From the NCBI GenBank assembly GCA_937894335.1, contig CALCRU010000046.1, positions 1-64,000 of the forward strand: 64,000 bases of DNA. The letters run 5' to 3'. Each line of letters starts with the position of its first letter. Within the stretch, counting starts at the first letter, position 1. Positions 7,922 to 18,000 of the stretch are shown here, piece by piece. Under the pieces are notes generated by a model. It searched no databases. It was not told where the DNA came from and saw only the letters and a list, made by a program, of their open reading frames with translations. Both the position numbers and the translations under genes were made by a program. The stretch is from an uncultured Treponema sp. GTDB lineage: Bacteria; Spirochaetota; Spirochaetia; Treponematales; Treponemataceae.

Positions 7922-9913
7922 ATGATTACAAAGCATGTTTTTGGGTCGCCTGTTAAGACGGGTGCGGTTGTGGAAGAAATTGCGGTTTCTGGCGCGAAAG
8001 TTCCCTTTGGATCTGTAAGGACTTCTTTTCCCTTTGAGTGGGAATACGAAATGGATCTGCATGACATTGTATACGGTCTTGGCGAAACTGTTAGGGGCAT
8101 GAACAAGAGGGGCTTTAAGTACACAAGCTGGTGCTTTGATCAGTCTGCTCAAAACGAAAGTTCACCCTACATGTACGGAGCTCATAATTTTTTTATTGTT
8201 TTTGGTAAGGAAACATTTGGTCTTTTCTTTGACACTCCCTCAAGAATTTCTTTTGACATTGGCTGGACAAAAAGCGACATAATCAGCGTAAAGACGGAAG
8301 ATACTGGACTTGAACTTTACACTATTACTGCACAGGAAGGAAAGCCAGAACTTGAAAGCATTGTTTGTCAGTTTAGAAAACTGATTGGCCAAAGTTACAT
8401 TCCTCCAAAGTGGGCTTTTGGTTTTCAACAGAGCAGGTGGGGCTACAGGAATGAAGCGGATGTTCGCCGTGTGGTTCAGAAATACGAAGAGGCAAAAATT
8501 CCCCTTAGTGCCGTTTGCCTTGACATAGACTACATGGAAGAATACGAGGACTTTACCGTAGACAAAAAAAAGTTCCCAAACATGAAGGCTCTTTCTGAAG
8601 AACTAAAGCAGAAGGGAATCCGCCTTGTTCCCATTATTGATGCCGGGGTAAAGCAGAAGAAGGGATATTCCGTCTATGAAGAAGGAATTAAAAATGGATT
8701 TTTCTGTACGGAAGAAAATGGAAAGCCCTATGTTGCTGGAGTGTGGCCAGGAAAAAGTCATTTTACTGATTTTTTAAATGCTGATGCCGCAGAATGGTTT
8801 GGCCGTCACTACAAGGTTCTTACCGATTTAGGCATAGAAGGTTTTTGGAACGACATGAACGAGCCTGCCATGTTTTATTCAGAAGAAAGCCTTAAAGAAG
8901 TTTTTGCTCACATCAAAAAGCTAAAGGGAAAAAATCTTGATATAGATTCTTTCTTTGAGTTTACTCCCCTTTCAAACAGCACATTCAATCGTGACGATGA
9001 CTACAGGCGCTTTTATCACAATGTTACTCAGCCCGATGGAAGCACTGTGAGAATGAGGCACGATAAGGTGCACAACATTTATGGCTCAAGTATGACAAAG
9101 GCTGCTTCCTGCGCCCTTAAGAAAATTGTTCCCCAAAAAAGAATTCTGCTTTATTCTCGTGCGTCTTCAATTGGCGCTCACCGGTATGGCGGAATCTGGA
9201 CGGGAGACTGCTGCTCTTGGTGGAGTCATCTTGAAATGCAGATAAAGATGCTTCCTGCCTTAAATATGTGTGGCTTCCTTTATGTGGGTTCAGACATAGG
9301 CGGATTTGGTGCCGACACTTCTAGAGATTTGGTTCTGCGCTGGACTGCATTCAGTGCGTTTACTCCTCTAATGAGAAATCATTCCGCATGGAACACCCGT
9401 GATCAGGAATGCTATGCTTTTGAAAAACCAGAAGACTTTAGAAATATTCTGCGCCTCCGCTACGCCCTTATTCCCTATTTGTACAGCGAATACATGAAGG
9501 CCGCCCTTTCTGGCAGCATGATGTTCCGCCCTCTTTCATTTGTGTGGCAGGATGATTCGCTTGCTCGGGAGACGGAAGACCAGCTTTTGTTGGGTGACGA
9601 AATAATGCTTGCCCCCGTTTACAAGCAGAACGCAACTGGCCGCTATGTCTACCTTCCAGAAGACATGACTCAGGTAACATGGCAGAACGAAACTGCAAAG
9701 GAAGAGCGTCTTTCAAAGGGAATACATTTTGTTTCCATGCCCCTTGATGCACTTGTGTTTTTTGTACGGAGCGGAAAGGTTGTACCCCTTGCTCTTGAAG
9801 ATGGCGGTAAGATGCAGTTTGTTGGCGATGGTTCTTCATATGTCCTCTACTCTGACGACGGAGAAAGTAGAGAGGTTGCGCTTGAGCCAAACCTGCGCGA
9901 GGTAAGACGCTAG
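7922..9913 (+). CDS. Glycoside hydrolase family 31 alpha-glucosidase
   Basis: This 663-residue enzyme has the GH31 N-terminal beta domain, the catalytic barrel and C-terminal beta domains. The nucleophile is Asp301 in WNDMNEP and the acid/base is Asp419 in WTGD. There is no signal peptide, so it acts in the cytoplasm on imported alpha-glucosides such as maltose, isomaltose or related oligosaccharides. The exact linkage preference cannot be read from the sequence. Its start is set by a leaderless-type promoter. The sugar ABC importer at 46.5 kb and the CBM48 protein at 37 kb suggest alpha-glucan use, but they are not linked to it. Confidence 0.92.
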   Translation: MITKHVFGSPVKTGAVVEEIAVSGAKVPFGSVRTSFPFEWEYEMDLHDIVYGLGETVRGMNKRGFKYTSWCFDQSAQNESSPYMYGAHNFFIVFGKETFGLFFDTPSRISFDIGWTKSDIISVKTEDTGLELYTITAQEGKPELESIVCQFRKLIGQSYIPPKWAFGFQQSRWGYRNEADVRRVVQKYEEAKIPLSAVCLDIDYMEEYEDFTVDKKKFPNMKALSEELKQKGIRLVPIIDAGVKQKKGYSVYEEGIKNGFFCTEENGKPYVAGVWPGKSHFTDFLNADAAEWFGRHYKVLTDLGIEGFWNDMNEPAMFYSEESLKEVFAHIKKLKGKNLDIDSFFEFTPLSNSTFNRDDDYRRFYHNVTQPDGSTVRMRHDKVHNIYGSSMTKAASCALKKIVPQKRILLYSRASSIGAHRYGGIWTGDCCSWWSHLEMQIKMLPALNMCGFLYVGSDIGGFGADTSRDLVLRWTAFSAFTPLMRNHSAWNTRDQECYAFEKPEDFRNILRLRYALIPYLYSEYMKAALSGSMMFRPLSFVWQDDSLARETEDQLLLGDEIMLAPVYKQNATGRYVYLPEDMTQVTWQNETAKEERLSKGIHFVSMPLDALVFFVRSGKVVPLALEDGGKMQFVGDGSSYVLYSDDGESREVALEPNLREVRR

Positions 9914-9997
9914 TGCGAAAAAAGAATACAGAAAAATGTTGACGACTGGCGAAAAATTTCTTATCTTTAAAGCGTACCACATAATTTATTTTACTCA

Positions 9998-10195
9998 ATG
10001 GAGACCGAAGTGAAAAAAGAACTTATTTCAGCTTTCACAACAGAATGCGGCCATGCAAAAGAACTGCTTGACCTCCTTAATAACTTCCCCGATTCAGCGG
10101 AAACTTACTTTACTCATGTGAGCAATGCCGACATGGAAACCACAATTCGCACCATACGCTCTATCTACCTTATGGTAAGAAAGGACAGCCAGTAG
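9998..10195 (+). CDS. Small hypothetical protein (65 aa)
   Basis: No family was recognised. The protein is predicted to be helical and soluble, with an acidic middle and no cysteines, signal or membrane segment. The ATG at 9998 has no Shine-Dalgarno sequence; AT-rich sequence including CATAAT (9980-9985) lies just upstream. It sits between the alpha-glucosidase and another small protein that precedes the hydrogenase. Coding status is supported by its compact fit between neighbours, not by homology. Confidence 0.5.
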   Translation: METEVKKELISAFTTECGHAKELLDLLNNFPDSAETYFTHVSNADMETTIRTIRSIYLMVRKDSQ

Positions 10196-10243
10196 GGTTT
10201 TGTTACGGATATATTCCATGTGGTAAGTTTTTACATTTCGTGC

Positions 10244-10255
10244 TATACTTTTACC
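10244..10255 (+). promoter_or_regulatory. Leaderless-type promoter before the small acidic protein and hydrogenase
   Basis: TGC-TATACT (-10 at 10244-10249) is followed by six bases and the ATG at 10256. There is no Shine-Dalgarno sequence. The promoter probably also drives the hydrogenase gene, whose ribosome-binding site overlaps the end of this small gene. Confidence 0.6.
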
Positions 10256-10504
10256 ATGGAAGCTATAGAAACAAAAATCACCCTAGATGATTTGGATTTG
10301 CTTACAACTGTTTTGGACGGCTTTTCCCAAAGCCTTGACGAATCCGATGAAGACCGCCCTGCCATAGAAGCGCTGCTGGAAAACCTTGCAGACTTTACAG
10401 ACAAAATTTGCTCACTTAGCGAATACCGCACTGGTAGCGACTGGCCCGGAGAAGTGGAGCTTACCATTTCATGCCCCACCGACAGCATAGGAAAGACACA
10501 TTAG
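10256..10504 (+). CDS. Small acidic hypothetical protein (82 aa) ahead of the hydrogenase
   Basis: The protein is strongly acidic (segments LDDLDLL and DESDEDRPAIEALLENLADF) and mostly helical, with one cysteine in the middle and one near the end. No family is recognised. An open frame extends up to 10220, but the extended -10 box directly before 10256 favours this start. The hydrogenase ribosome-binding site AGGGAG abuts its stop, so the two are very likely one transcript. A partner or regulatory role for the hydrogenase is possible but unsupported beyond location. Confidence 0.6.
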   Translation: MEAIETKITLDDLDLLTTVLDGFSQSLDESDEDRPAIEALLENLADFTDKICSLSEYRTGSDWPGEVELTISCPTDSIGKTH

Positions 10505-10515
10505 GGAGAAAACTC

Positions 10516-12003
10516 ATGGTAACCAACGACAAAGGCATTGTTTCGTTCAAGCACAAAATTATGGAAGAAGTTTGCCGCCTTGCGTGGGAAGGTAGACTTA
10601 ACGACACCGAAAAGGAAAAACTTGTTTACTCCATGGTGCCGGGTCCTAAGTCCAACTACTGTTGCATCTACAAGGAAAGGGAAATTGTAAAGCAGAGGAT
10701 TCATCTTGCCTGCGCTGAATGCCCTACCGACAGAGAGCCTACAGACTGCGTAGTTCAGGTGATTAACGCTGCCTGCGACGACTGTCCTATTTCTGCATAT
10801 TCGGTAACTGACAGCTGTCGCTTCTGCATGGGGCGTCCCTGTCAGAATTCTTGCCGCTTTGGTGCCATTGCCCCTGGTGAGTTCCGCATGCACATAGAGG
10901 CCGACAAGTGTAAGGAATGCGGCATGTGTGCAAAGGCCTGCCCTTACGGTGCAATCGTTCATCTGGAGCGTCCTTGCAAAAAGGCCTGTCCCGTTGGTGC
11001 AATTACTTACGACGAATACGGTTTCTGCCGCATAAACGAGGAGCGGTGCGTTCAGTGCGGACACTGCATACACAGTTGCCCCTTTGGCGCAATCGGTTCA
11101 AAGACATATCTGGTCAACATCATAAACGACATTCGTGCAGGAAAAGAAGTTATTGCTATGTGTGCCCCTGCAACGGAAGGTCAGTTTGGCGACAACATTG
11201 GCATGGCTTCGGTAAGGGCTGCCCTTAAAAAACTTGGCTTTGCCGACATGGTGGAAGTTGGTCTTGGTGGAGACATGACTGCCGCATACGAATCTTTGGA
11301 ATGGGCCGACGCCTATGTAGAAGGAAGAAAGATGACGACTTCATGCTGCCCTGCCTTCATCAACATGTTGCAGAAGCACTTTCCTGATGTATTTGAAAAC
11401 AACAAGTCTTCAACGGTTTCTCCCATGTGTGCAATTTCGCGCTACCTAAAGCTTACTCATCCGAACTGTGTAACTGTCTTTGTTGGGCCATGCATTGCAA
11501 AAAAGGCCGAGGCAAATGACGAATCAATTCCCAACAATGCAGACTATGTTGTAACTTACGGTGAACTTCGTGCCCTCATGCGGTCAAAAGACATAGACTT
11601 TGAGCCTGTGGAAGAAAACTATCAAGAGGCTTCCGTTTGGGGAAAGCGCTTTGCTACAAGTGGCGGTGTTGCTGATGCCGTTATGGAATGCATGGAAGAA
11701 CAGGGCATAGATACTTCAGAAATAAAGCTTCTTCGCTGTGCAGGCGGAATGGAATGCAAGAAGGCTGTTGCCCAAATAAAACTTGGAACTTTGCAAGAAG
11801 ATTTTGTAGAAGGAATGATTTGTCCCGGCGGATGTGTGGGCGGTCCTTCCAAACACAAGACCGAAACTGAAATTTCTCGTGCTAGGGAAACGCTTTTAAA
11901 CAAGGCCGACAAGCGCAAGGTGCTGGAAAACCTTAAGCAGTATCCCATGGAAAAATTCTCCATGTACCGCGACGGACACCTTACGCCCGACACCAAGTTC
12001 TAG
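10516..12003 (+). CDS. Monomeric [FeFe] hydrogenase, group-B type
   Basis: This 495-residue protein catalyses reversible proton reduction to H2 with ferredoxin. The N-terminus has many Cys; two ferredoxin-type clusters follow (CKECGMCAKACP near 122-133 and CVQCGHCIHSCP near 168-179), plus CRFCMGRPCQNSC. The H-cluster motifs are L1 TSCCP (Cys277/278), L2 GPCIAKK (Cys326, with Gly instead of the usual Met before PC) and L3 EGMICPGGCVGGP (Cys436/440). The start is chosen by AGGGAG at 10504-10509. It fits a fermenter disposing of electrons as H2. No HydE/F/G maturases are in the window. It overlaps the convergent ligase gene by 4 bp. Confidence 0.93.
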   Translation: MVTNDKGIVSFKHKIMEEVCRLAWEGRLNDTEKEKLVYSMVPGPKSNYCCIYKEREIVKQRIHLACAECPTDREPTDCVVQVINAACDDCPISAYSVTDSCRFCMGRPCQNSCRFGAIAPGEFRMHIEADKCKECGMCAKACPYGAIVHLERPCKKACPVGAITYDEYGFCRINEERCVQCGHCIHSCPFGAIGSKTYLVNIINDIRAGKEVIAMCAPATEGQFGDNIGMASVRAALKKLGFADMVEVGLGGDMTAAYESLEWADAYVEGRKMTTSCCPAFINMLQKHFPDVFENNKSSTVSPMCAISRYLKLTHPNCVTVFVGPCIAKKAEANDESIPNNADYVVTYGELRALMRSKDIDFEPVEENYQEASVWGKRFATSGGVADAVMECMEEQGIDTSEIKLLRCAGGMECKKAVAQIKLGTLQEDFVEGMICPGGCVGGPSKHKTETEISRARETLLNKADKRKVLENLKQYPMEKFSMYRDGHLTPDTKF

Positions 12004-13634
12004 TTCTTGTTTTCGTATTCAACCAGATGCTCCTTTCCGTACATTTTGCGGAGGAGGGGCTTTTCAATTTTTCCGGTTGCATTACGGGGAACTTTTGCAA
12101 AGATGACTTTTCTTGGCCTCTTGTAGCGAGGCAGATCCATGCAGAACTCGTTAAATTCTTCTTCGGTGCAGGTCATGCCTTCCTTTATGTCAACAATGGC
12201 TCCGGCAATTTCTCCCTGACGCTTGTCTGGAAGCCCTATGACGGCCACATCATTTACTTTGTCAAACTTGCGGATGAAGTTTTCTATTTCTACTGGGTAA
12301 AGGTTTTCTCCGCCCGAAACAATAACATCCTTCTTTCGGTCAACTAGGAAGATAAATCCGTCTTCGTCCTGTCGAGCAACATCTCCTGTGTAGAGCCATC
12401 CGTCCTTAAGCACTTCTGCAGTTGCCTCTGGATTGTTGTAATAGCACTCCATAACACCGGGACCTTTTACGCAAAGTTCTCCTGCTTCGCCCTTTTTAAC
12501 AGGCGTGTCATCTGCAGAAACAATTTTGCATTCCCATCCCCAGCCTGGAATTCCTATTGCACCAACCTTGCTGATGTTTTCCACTCCCAAGTGAACGCAT
12601 CCCGGACCAATGGATTCTGAAAGGCCATAGTTTGTGTCGTACTGATGATTTGGAAAATAGTCTCGCCAGTGCTTTATAAGGCTTGGGGGTACAGGCTGAG
12701 CGCCAATGTGCATTAGACGCCACTGGCTAAGGTTAAAGTCTCTAAGTTTAAGTTCGCCAGAATCCAATGCGTTAAGAATGTCTTGAGCCCACGGAACCAG
12801 TAGCCAGACAATGGTGCAGTGTTCACGGGAAACGGCGTCAAAAATGTACTGAGGTTTTGTTCCCCTTAGCAGTACGGCTCGGCTTCCTGCAACAAGGCTT
12901 CCCATCCAGTGCATTTTTGCTCCAGTATGGTAGAGGGGCGGTATGCAGAGAAAGCAGTCGTCCCTTCCTGTGGAGTGATGCTTTTGTTCTACTTTTGCGG
13001 CATGCATAAGGCTTCTGTGTCTGTGAAGGATTGCCTTTGGAAATCCCGTGGTGCCAGAAGAAAAATAAATTGCGGCATAATCGTCGTCGGTAAGGGGTAT
13101 GTTTGGAGTAACGCTTGAGCAGTCGGCAACAAGTTCCCTGTAGCTTTCTGCAAAAGTGGGACAGTTTTCGCCTACATAAATTAAAAGTCTGTGTTCTCCA
13201 AGTTTTTCTGCAATGGCTTCTATACGACCAATAAATTCAGGACCAAACAAGATCATGTCCACCTGAGCCAGATCAGCACAGTAAAGAATTTCGTCGGAGG
13301 TGTAGCGGAAGTTAAAGGGTACGGCTATTGCACCTGTCTTTAGAATTCCAAAGTAAATGGGCAGCCATTCCAGACAGTTCATCATCAGTATGGCAACCTT
13401 GTCGCCCTTTTTTATTCCCCTGCTAAGGAGCATGTTTGCAAGCCGATTTGCCTTTTCGTTAAAGACATGCCATGTTATTTCCCTGCGGTAGGGTTCATCG
13501 CCTGTGGGCTGAATGAGGGAGTATTCTTTCCATGTCATGCGTCTGGTGTCTTTTTGTTCGGGATTCAGTTCAATAAGAGCCGTCTCTTCTCCGTATAGTT
13601 TTGCGTTTCTTTCAAGATATTCTGTTACTGGCAT
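12000..13634 (-). CDS. AMP-dependent acyl-CoA synthetase
   Basis: The 544-residue protein belongs to the ANL adenylating superfamily. The P-loop is YFSSGTTGFPKA, the A5 motif is TNYGLSE, the A7 region is YTGDVARQDEDGFIFLVDRKKD, and the A10 region contains NATGKIEK with the catalytic Lys. It should convert a carboxylic acid, ATP and CoA into acyl-CoA, AMP and pyrophosphate. The sequence style suits medium/long-chain or cyclic acids, but the substrate is uncertain. An open frame continues to 13736, yet a -35/-10 promoter sits directly before the ATG at 13634, which also aligns with the family start. The enzyme is cytoplasmic, with no signal. Confidence 0.88.
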   Translation of the reverse strand: MPVTEYLERNAKLYGEETALIELNPEQKDTRRMTWKEYSLIQPTGDEPYRREITWHVFNEKANRLANMLLSRGIKKGDKVAILMMNCLEWLPIYFGILKTGAIAVPFNFRYTSDEILYCADLAQVDMILFGPEFIGRIEAIAEKLGEHRLLIYVGENCPTFAESYRELVADCSSVTPNIPLTDDDYAAIYFSSGTTGFPKAILHRHRSLMHAAKVEQKHHSTGRDDCFLCIPPLYHTGAKMHWMGSLVAGSRAVLLRGTKPQYIFDAVSREHCTIVWLLVPWAQDILNALDSGELKLRDFNLSQWRLMHIGAQPVPPSLIKHWRDYFPNHQYDTNYGLSESIGPGCVHLGVENISKVGAIGIPGWGWECKIVSADDTPVKKGEAGELCVKGPGVMECYYNNPEATAEVLKDGWLYTGDVARQDEDGFIFLVDRKKDVIVSGGENLYPVEIENFIRKFDKVNDVAVIGLPDKRQGEIAGAIVDIKEGMTCTEEEFNEFCMDLPRYKRPRKVIFAKVPRNATGKIEKPLLRKMYGKEHLVEYENKN

Positions 13635-13669
13635 AAATACAGTATACGGCAAGATACATAACTTTGCAA
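13635..13669 (-). promoter_or_regulatory. Leaderless-type promoter of the acyl-CoA synthetase gene
   Basis: On the minus strand TTGCAA (13669-13664), a 17-bp spacer and TATACT (13646-13641) are followed by six bases and the ATG at 13634. There is no Shine-Dalgarno sequence. Confidence 0.7.
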
Positions 13670-13747
13670 GTTTCCTTTTCAAGTTGATAAAATCCAAATA
13701 GTGGTGTAAAATAAAAGAATCAAACCAATTTAACACGAGGTGTATTT

Positions 13748-14167
13748 ATGGCAAAGAAAAACAATCTGCCCCTCATCTACTGTCTGGGTATGGCTCTTGC
13801 AGTAGTTGGATTCTGCGTTCCTATGTTCAAGGCTAGCTTTGGATTCTTAGGTTCTTCTTATGCAAACGGTTTCAATTTCATCAACTTTGACCGCTCATCA
13901 TTTGTAACAATTGGTGCGCTGTTCATATTTATTGGTGCAGTTGCTGGTGTTGTGCTTTCATTCCTTAGCGTAAAGAACGGTGATCTTCTTCGCCTTCTTG
14001 CTGTTGTTGTAAGCATTGTTGGCGGAATCATCCTTATAATCGGATTTACACAGAACAAGGCGTATGCCACAATCGGAAAAGGATTCCTTAAGCATGCATT
14101 TGTAGGATTCTACCTTGTAGTTGTAGGTTGGGTTCTCGCTCTTGTAGGCTGGGTAACAAAGAAATAA
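13748..14167 (+). CDS. Small integral membrane protein, four helices
   Basis: The 139-residue protein has four hydrophobic segments (about 8-30, 53-75, 79-100 and 112-137) and small polar loops. No family is recognised with confidence. The ribosome-binding site GAGG lies before the ATG and a strong terminator follows the gene, so it appears monocistronic. Divergent from the ligase gene. Function unknown. Confidence 0.75.
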   Translation: MAKKNNLPLIYCLGMALAVVGFCVPMFKASFGFLGSSYANGFNFINFDRSSFVTIGALFIFIGAVAGVVLSFLSVKNGDLLRLLAVVVSIVGGIILIIGFTQNKAYATIGKGFLKHAFVGFYLVVVGWVLALVGWVTKK

Positions 14168-14187
14168 ACCTTCTGCTTCTGATTAAC

Positions 14188-14237
14188 GGGGATGTCTAAG
14201 AGTAATTACACTTGTAGACATCCCCTTATTTTATTTT
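14188..14237 (+). terminator. Rho-independent terminator
   Basis: GGGGATGTCTA (14188-14198) pairs perfectly with TAGACATCCCC (14215-14225), giving an 11-bp stem followed by TTATTTTATTTT. It ends the small membrane protein gene. Confidence 0.85.
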
Positions 14238-14245
14238 AAGAGCAA

Positions 14246-15028
14246 ATGAAAACAGTTCCCGTCAAATTAAAAAAACAGCTTCTACTTCTTGCAGACAAAT
14301 ACGAAACAAAAGAATTTCTTGCAGATGATCCTTCGCAGTTTATGCACCGTTACAGTAAAGGACGCGATCAAGAAGTTATTGCATTTATTGCGGCAAATCT
14401 TGCATTTGGCAGGCGGGATCAGATTCTTTCCCATGTGGAAGCAATATGTTCTTCAATAAGACAGGACGCAGAAAATTCTCCTGCAGAATGGATAGAAAAT
14501 TCCGCATACAAAAAACTTTTTACCTTAGGCGGCAGTTCCTTTTACCGCATGATGAGTCACGACACAATGCTTCTGCTATGCGACAGGCTAAGGGAACTTC
14601 TGCGTGAGCATAACAGTTTTGGCAGTGCGGTAAAGTTTGCATGGCTGCAGAGGGAGGAAGGGGTTCTGTTTTTACACGAAACCATTGCTTCCCTTTTTCC
14701 AAAAGAATGTTCCATCATCTCGCACGGAAGGAATTCTTCTTCCAAGCGGTTGCAAATGTTCTTGCGCTGGATGGTTAGGAACTCTTCCCCTGTAGATTTG
14801 GGGCTTTGGTCTTCCTGGTACGACAGAAAAAATCTTCTTATGCCTTTGGACACTCATGTAATGCAGGAGGCTGTGCGTTTTGGTCTTTTGGAAAAAACTT
14901 CCTCCGGTAAAATTCCTTCTCCCTCGCTAAAAGTTGCCGTAAGTCTTACACAAACTCTTGCTCAGGTTTTTCCTGATGATCCTGTTCGTGCAGACTATGC
15001 CCTGTTTGGTCTTGGCGTTGATGCTTGA
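14246..15028 (+). CDS. TIGR02757 family protein
   Basis: The 260-residue soluble protein matches the TIGR02757 family, found in Bacteroidetes and spirochaetes and distantly resembling the HhH-GPD DNA glycosylase helical fold. Recognisable parts are the N-terminal DPSQFMHRYS and EVIAFIAANLAFGRRDQI segments, the LFLRWMVR segment and the LMPLDTHVMQ segment. No biochemical function is established. The start lies right after the terminator T run; weak TATTTT may serve as a -10. It precedes the first alpha-2-macroglobulin but has its own spacing (57 bp). Confidence 0.8.
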   Translation: MKTVPVKLKKQLLLLADKYETKEFLADDPSQFMHRYSKGRDQEVIAFIAANLAFGRRDQILSHVEAICSSIRQDAENSPAEWIENSAYKKLFTLGGSSFYRMMSHDTMLLLCDRLRELLREHNSFGSAVKFAWLQREEGVLFLHETIASLFPKECSIISHGRNSSSKRLQMFLRWMVRNSSPVDLGLWSSWYDRKNLLMPLDTHVMQEAVRFGLLEKTSSGKIPSPSLKVAVSLTQTLAQVFPDDPVRADYALFGLGVDA

Positions 15029-15085
15029 TATAGCCTGTAACTTTTTATTCTATCAATTTTTTTCTATACAGAGGACAATGCTATT

Positions 15086-18000
15086 ATGAATAAAATTTCA
15101 TGTTCAGCCATGGCTTTTATGGCGGCCGCATTATTCGGCTCATGTTCTACCATGGGAACTGACGGTTCCAATGAAGTAACTGACACTCCGAGAGATACTT
15201 CTTTTTATGTGGAGTCAGTGTTTCCCCAGGGAGAACTTTCTTCTAGCGTAAGTTTTCCTTCCATTCAGATTCAGTTTTCTGAACCAGTTGTGGCTCTAAA
15301 AAAATTAGGAGAGCCTTCTTCTACAAGTGATGTGGTTACAATCAGCCCAAGCGTAAACGGCGTGTTTAGATGGTACGGCACAAGCCTTTTAAGTTTTGAC
15401 TGTTCCGATGCACTCATTCCCCAGAAGGAATATACAATCACCATAAACAAAAATGCAAGAAGCATAACAGGTACTCCTGTTAGCGGAGATTTAGTTTACA
15501 CATTCCGCACTGAAGAACTTGCCCTTCGCAGCATAGAGCCGGGCTACACCGCACGCAAAGAAAAAAAGATTTACCTTAACTCTCAAGACATTCTGCCAGA
15601 ATATGCCAAGGACATAGCAGTTTCTTTTGGCAACAAGGTAAACGGCAAGGTTGTGTCAAAATATATTTTGGTCTCTGATGAAAAAAGCAAAAAGGATTAT
15701 CCTTTTACATTCGAGCAGATTGATGACAAAACCCTTCTTCTTCATGTTAAGGATTCTTTTCCTAGGGACACAGAGCTAAAGGTTGTGCTAAAGGAAGGCG
15801 CTATTCCCGATGAAGACTGTATTGCAACTTCAAAAGAGCAGGCAAGAACATTCCACACTTTGCGTCCGTTTAAACATGAGCATACGGCAGGAACTTCTAC
15901 CCTTACCATTTCATTTAACCACCGCATAAAAGAAGGACAGGAAAAGTCGATTTACAGGGCGCTGCATTTTTCTTCTACAATGGAAATAGGTGAAGAGTCT
16001 GTAGAAATTTACGGCAACACGATTTTTATAAAGGACATTCCCGTTACCTACGGCGACGAGTATTCAGTAAGGCTTGAACCTTCGACAGTATGTGACATTT
16101 ACGATCAGATTTGCAAAGAGGAAGTTTCCTATTCCGTAACGGTTCCCGATGCAGACAGTTACGCTTCCTACAAGGACGGTTCCTTTGTAATTCTTGAAAG
16201 TCAGTTTGAACCCAACCGAGCCTTTGAGTTTCAGAATGTTCTTGAAGACTCTACATATACTCTTACAGCCATAAGCGGAGTAACTGATTCCTACAAGGCT
16301 GGAAAGAAAAAGACATTTGCACTGGAGGCAACAGAAGAAAACAAAAACCGCAGAGTAATTCAGGCTGTTCCTCTTTCTGACTTTTTGGAAAAGACAGGCG
16401 GAAGTTATCGTGGTGCGGTTAAGTTTGAAAGCAATGCATTTTATCTTCCCTACTACGAGGCAAAAAAGCGTGAGGCCTTTACCACAAGTTCCTACATTCA
16501 GGTTACCGACCTAGGAGTAACAGTAAGGACAGCGTGGAACAAGACAGATGTAATGGTAAGCCACATGTCTGACGGTTCAGCGGTAAAGAATGCAAGCGTT
16601 ACCATTAGACAAGTTAGCAGGAACAATAACGAAAGTCACGATGACATAAACGAGAAAATGCTTCTGTCTAAGGGAAGAGAGTTGTGCAGCGGAAAAACAT
16701 CTGATGACGGACTTGCAGTTTTATATTTTAACGATGAGGACTCCTATTCAACAAGCAAATATATAGAAGTAAAGACAGAAGATGACCGCGTGGTAATTCC
16801 ACTGTCAACATGGCGCACATTTTACTACGGTACGGACATTTCTAATGGAGATGTAATTGTTCCTGTTTCAAGCCAGACTAGGGGCGAGACTCAGATTTTT
16901 TCTGACAGGATGCTTTATCGTCCCGGCGAAACCGCAGAAGTAAAAGTAATAGACCGAATCCGCACACCAGGTGGAGTTTACCAGACATATACTGGACCTT
17001 ACGAAATAAATTTTGTAGACAACACATGGAATTCCAAGCGCAAGGTTTACGGCTCGTCTTCTGGTAATACAGGCGCACAGGGAACGGCAAGCGCACAGTG
17101 GAAACTTCCCGAAGACCTTGTGCCTGGTTCTTATTATGTGGAATACAGACGCACCGACGGTTCAAACTACAAATCAGTTACAAGCCTGATGGTGCAGTTT
17201 TTTGAGCGTGTAAGGTTTCAGGCAAATGCAGAGGTTACTCCCGTGGTTTACATTAGGGGAGATGCAATAACTGCAACCGTAAACGCAAGTTATCTTGGCG
17301 GAGGTTCTCTTGCAGGCGGAAGCGTTCATGCAGACTGGACGCGCAGCATAAGTTCCTTTGCACCTGCTGGCGAAAAGTTTGAAGGCTTTACATTTGGACC
17401 TTTGGGTTACGACTGGTACTGGAGGAACGATGCTGACGAAGAAGAAAGTTTTTATGCCCAAGAAGATGCATCCCTTTCTGCAGACGGAAGTGCCCGACTT
17501 TCATGCCAGACAGGAAGCGGACAAAAAGCAGGCTCTCCTTACTACTACAGTCTTGAAGCACAAGTAATAGATGCCGGTAACCAGATGATTGCAGCTCGTA
17601 CTGGAACAATTGTGCATCCGGCTAAGTTCTACATTGGCTTAAGCGGCATACAAAACATAAAGGGCTTTGCAAAAAAAGGACAGGAACTAGAGTTTGAATA
17701 TCTCTTTGCAACTCCAGAAGGAAGTGTTCCCTCGCTGACGGAATTTTCTTTCGCAAAAAAAGTTGAATGGGAACTTAGGCGAAAGGAATGGGAAGAAGTT
17801 CCCTACACCGACGACTACGGATATGAGCAGACAAGGTGGGAAGAAAAGACTGTTGTAGAACAGAAGGGAAGCTTTGCCGTAAAGAATGCGGAAAAAATAG
17901 AAAAACTTCTGCTTACTCCTAAAGAAGGCGGAAGGTATCTTCTTGTAATGCAGACGGAAGACTCTAAAGGAAATGTTGTAAAGACCGAGCGTTCCTTTTA

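Noticed and set aside
10471..10515. Upstream start of the hydrogenase at 10471
   Set aside because: It overlaps the small acidic gene by 34 bp; AGGGAG at 10504-10509 supports the ATG at 10516.
13635..13736. Upstream extension of the acyl-CoA synthetase to 13736
   Set aside because: The extension contains the promoter and does not match the family N-terminus.
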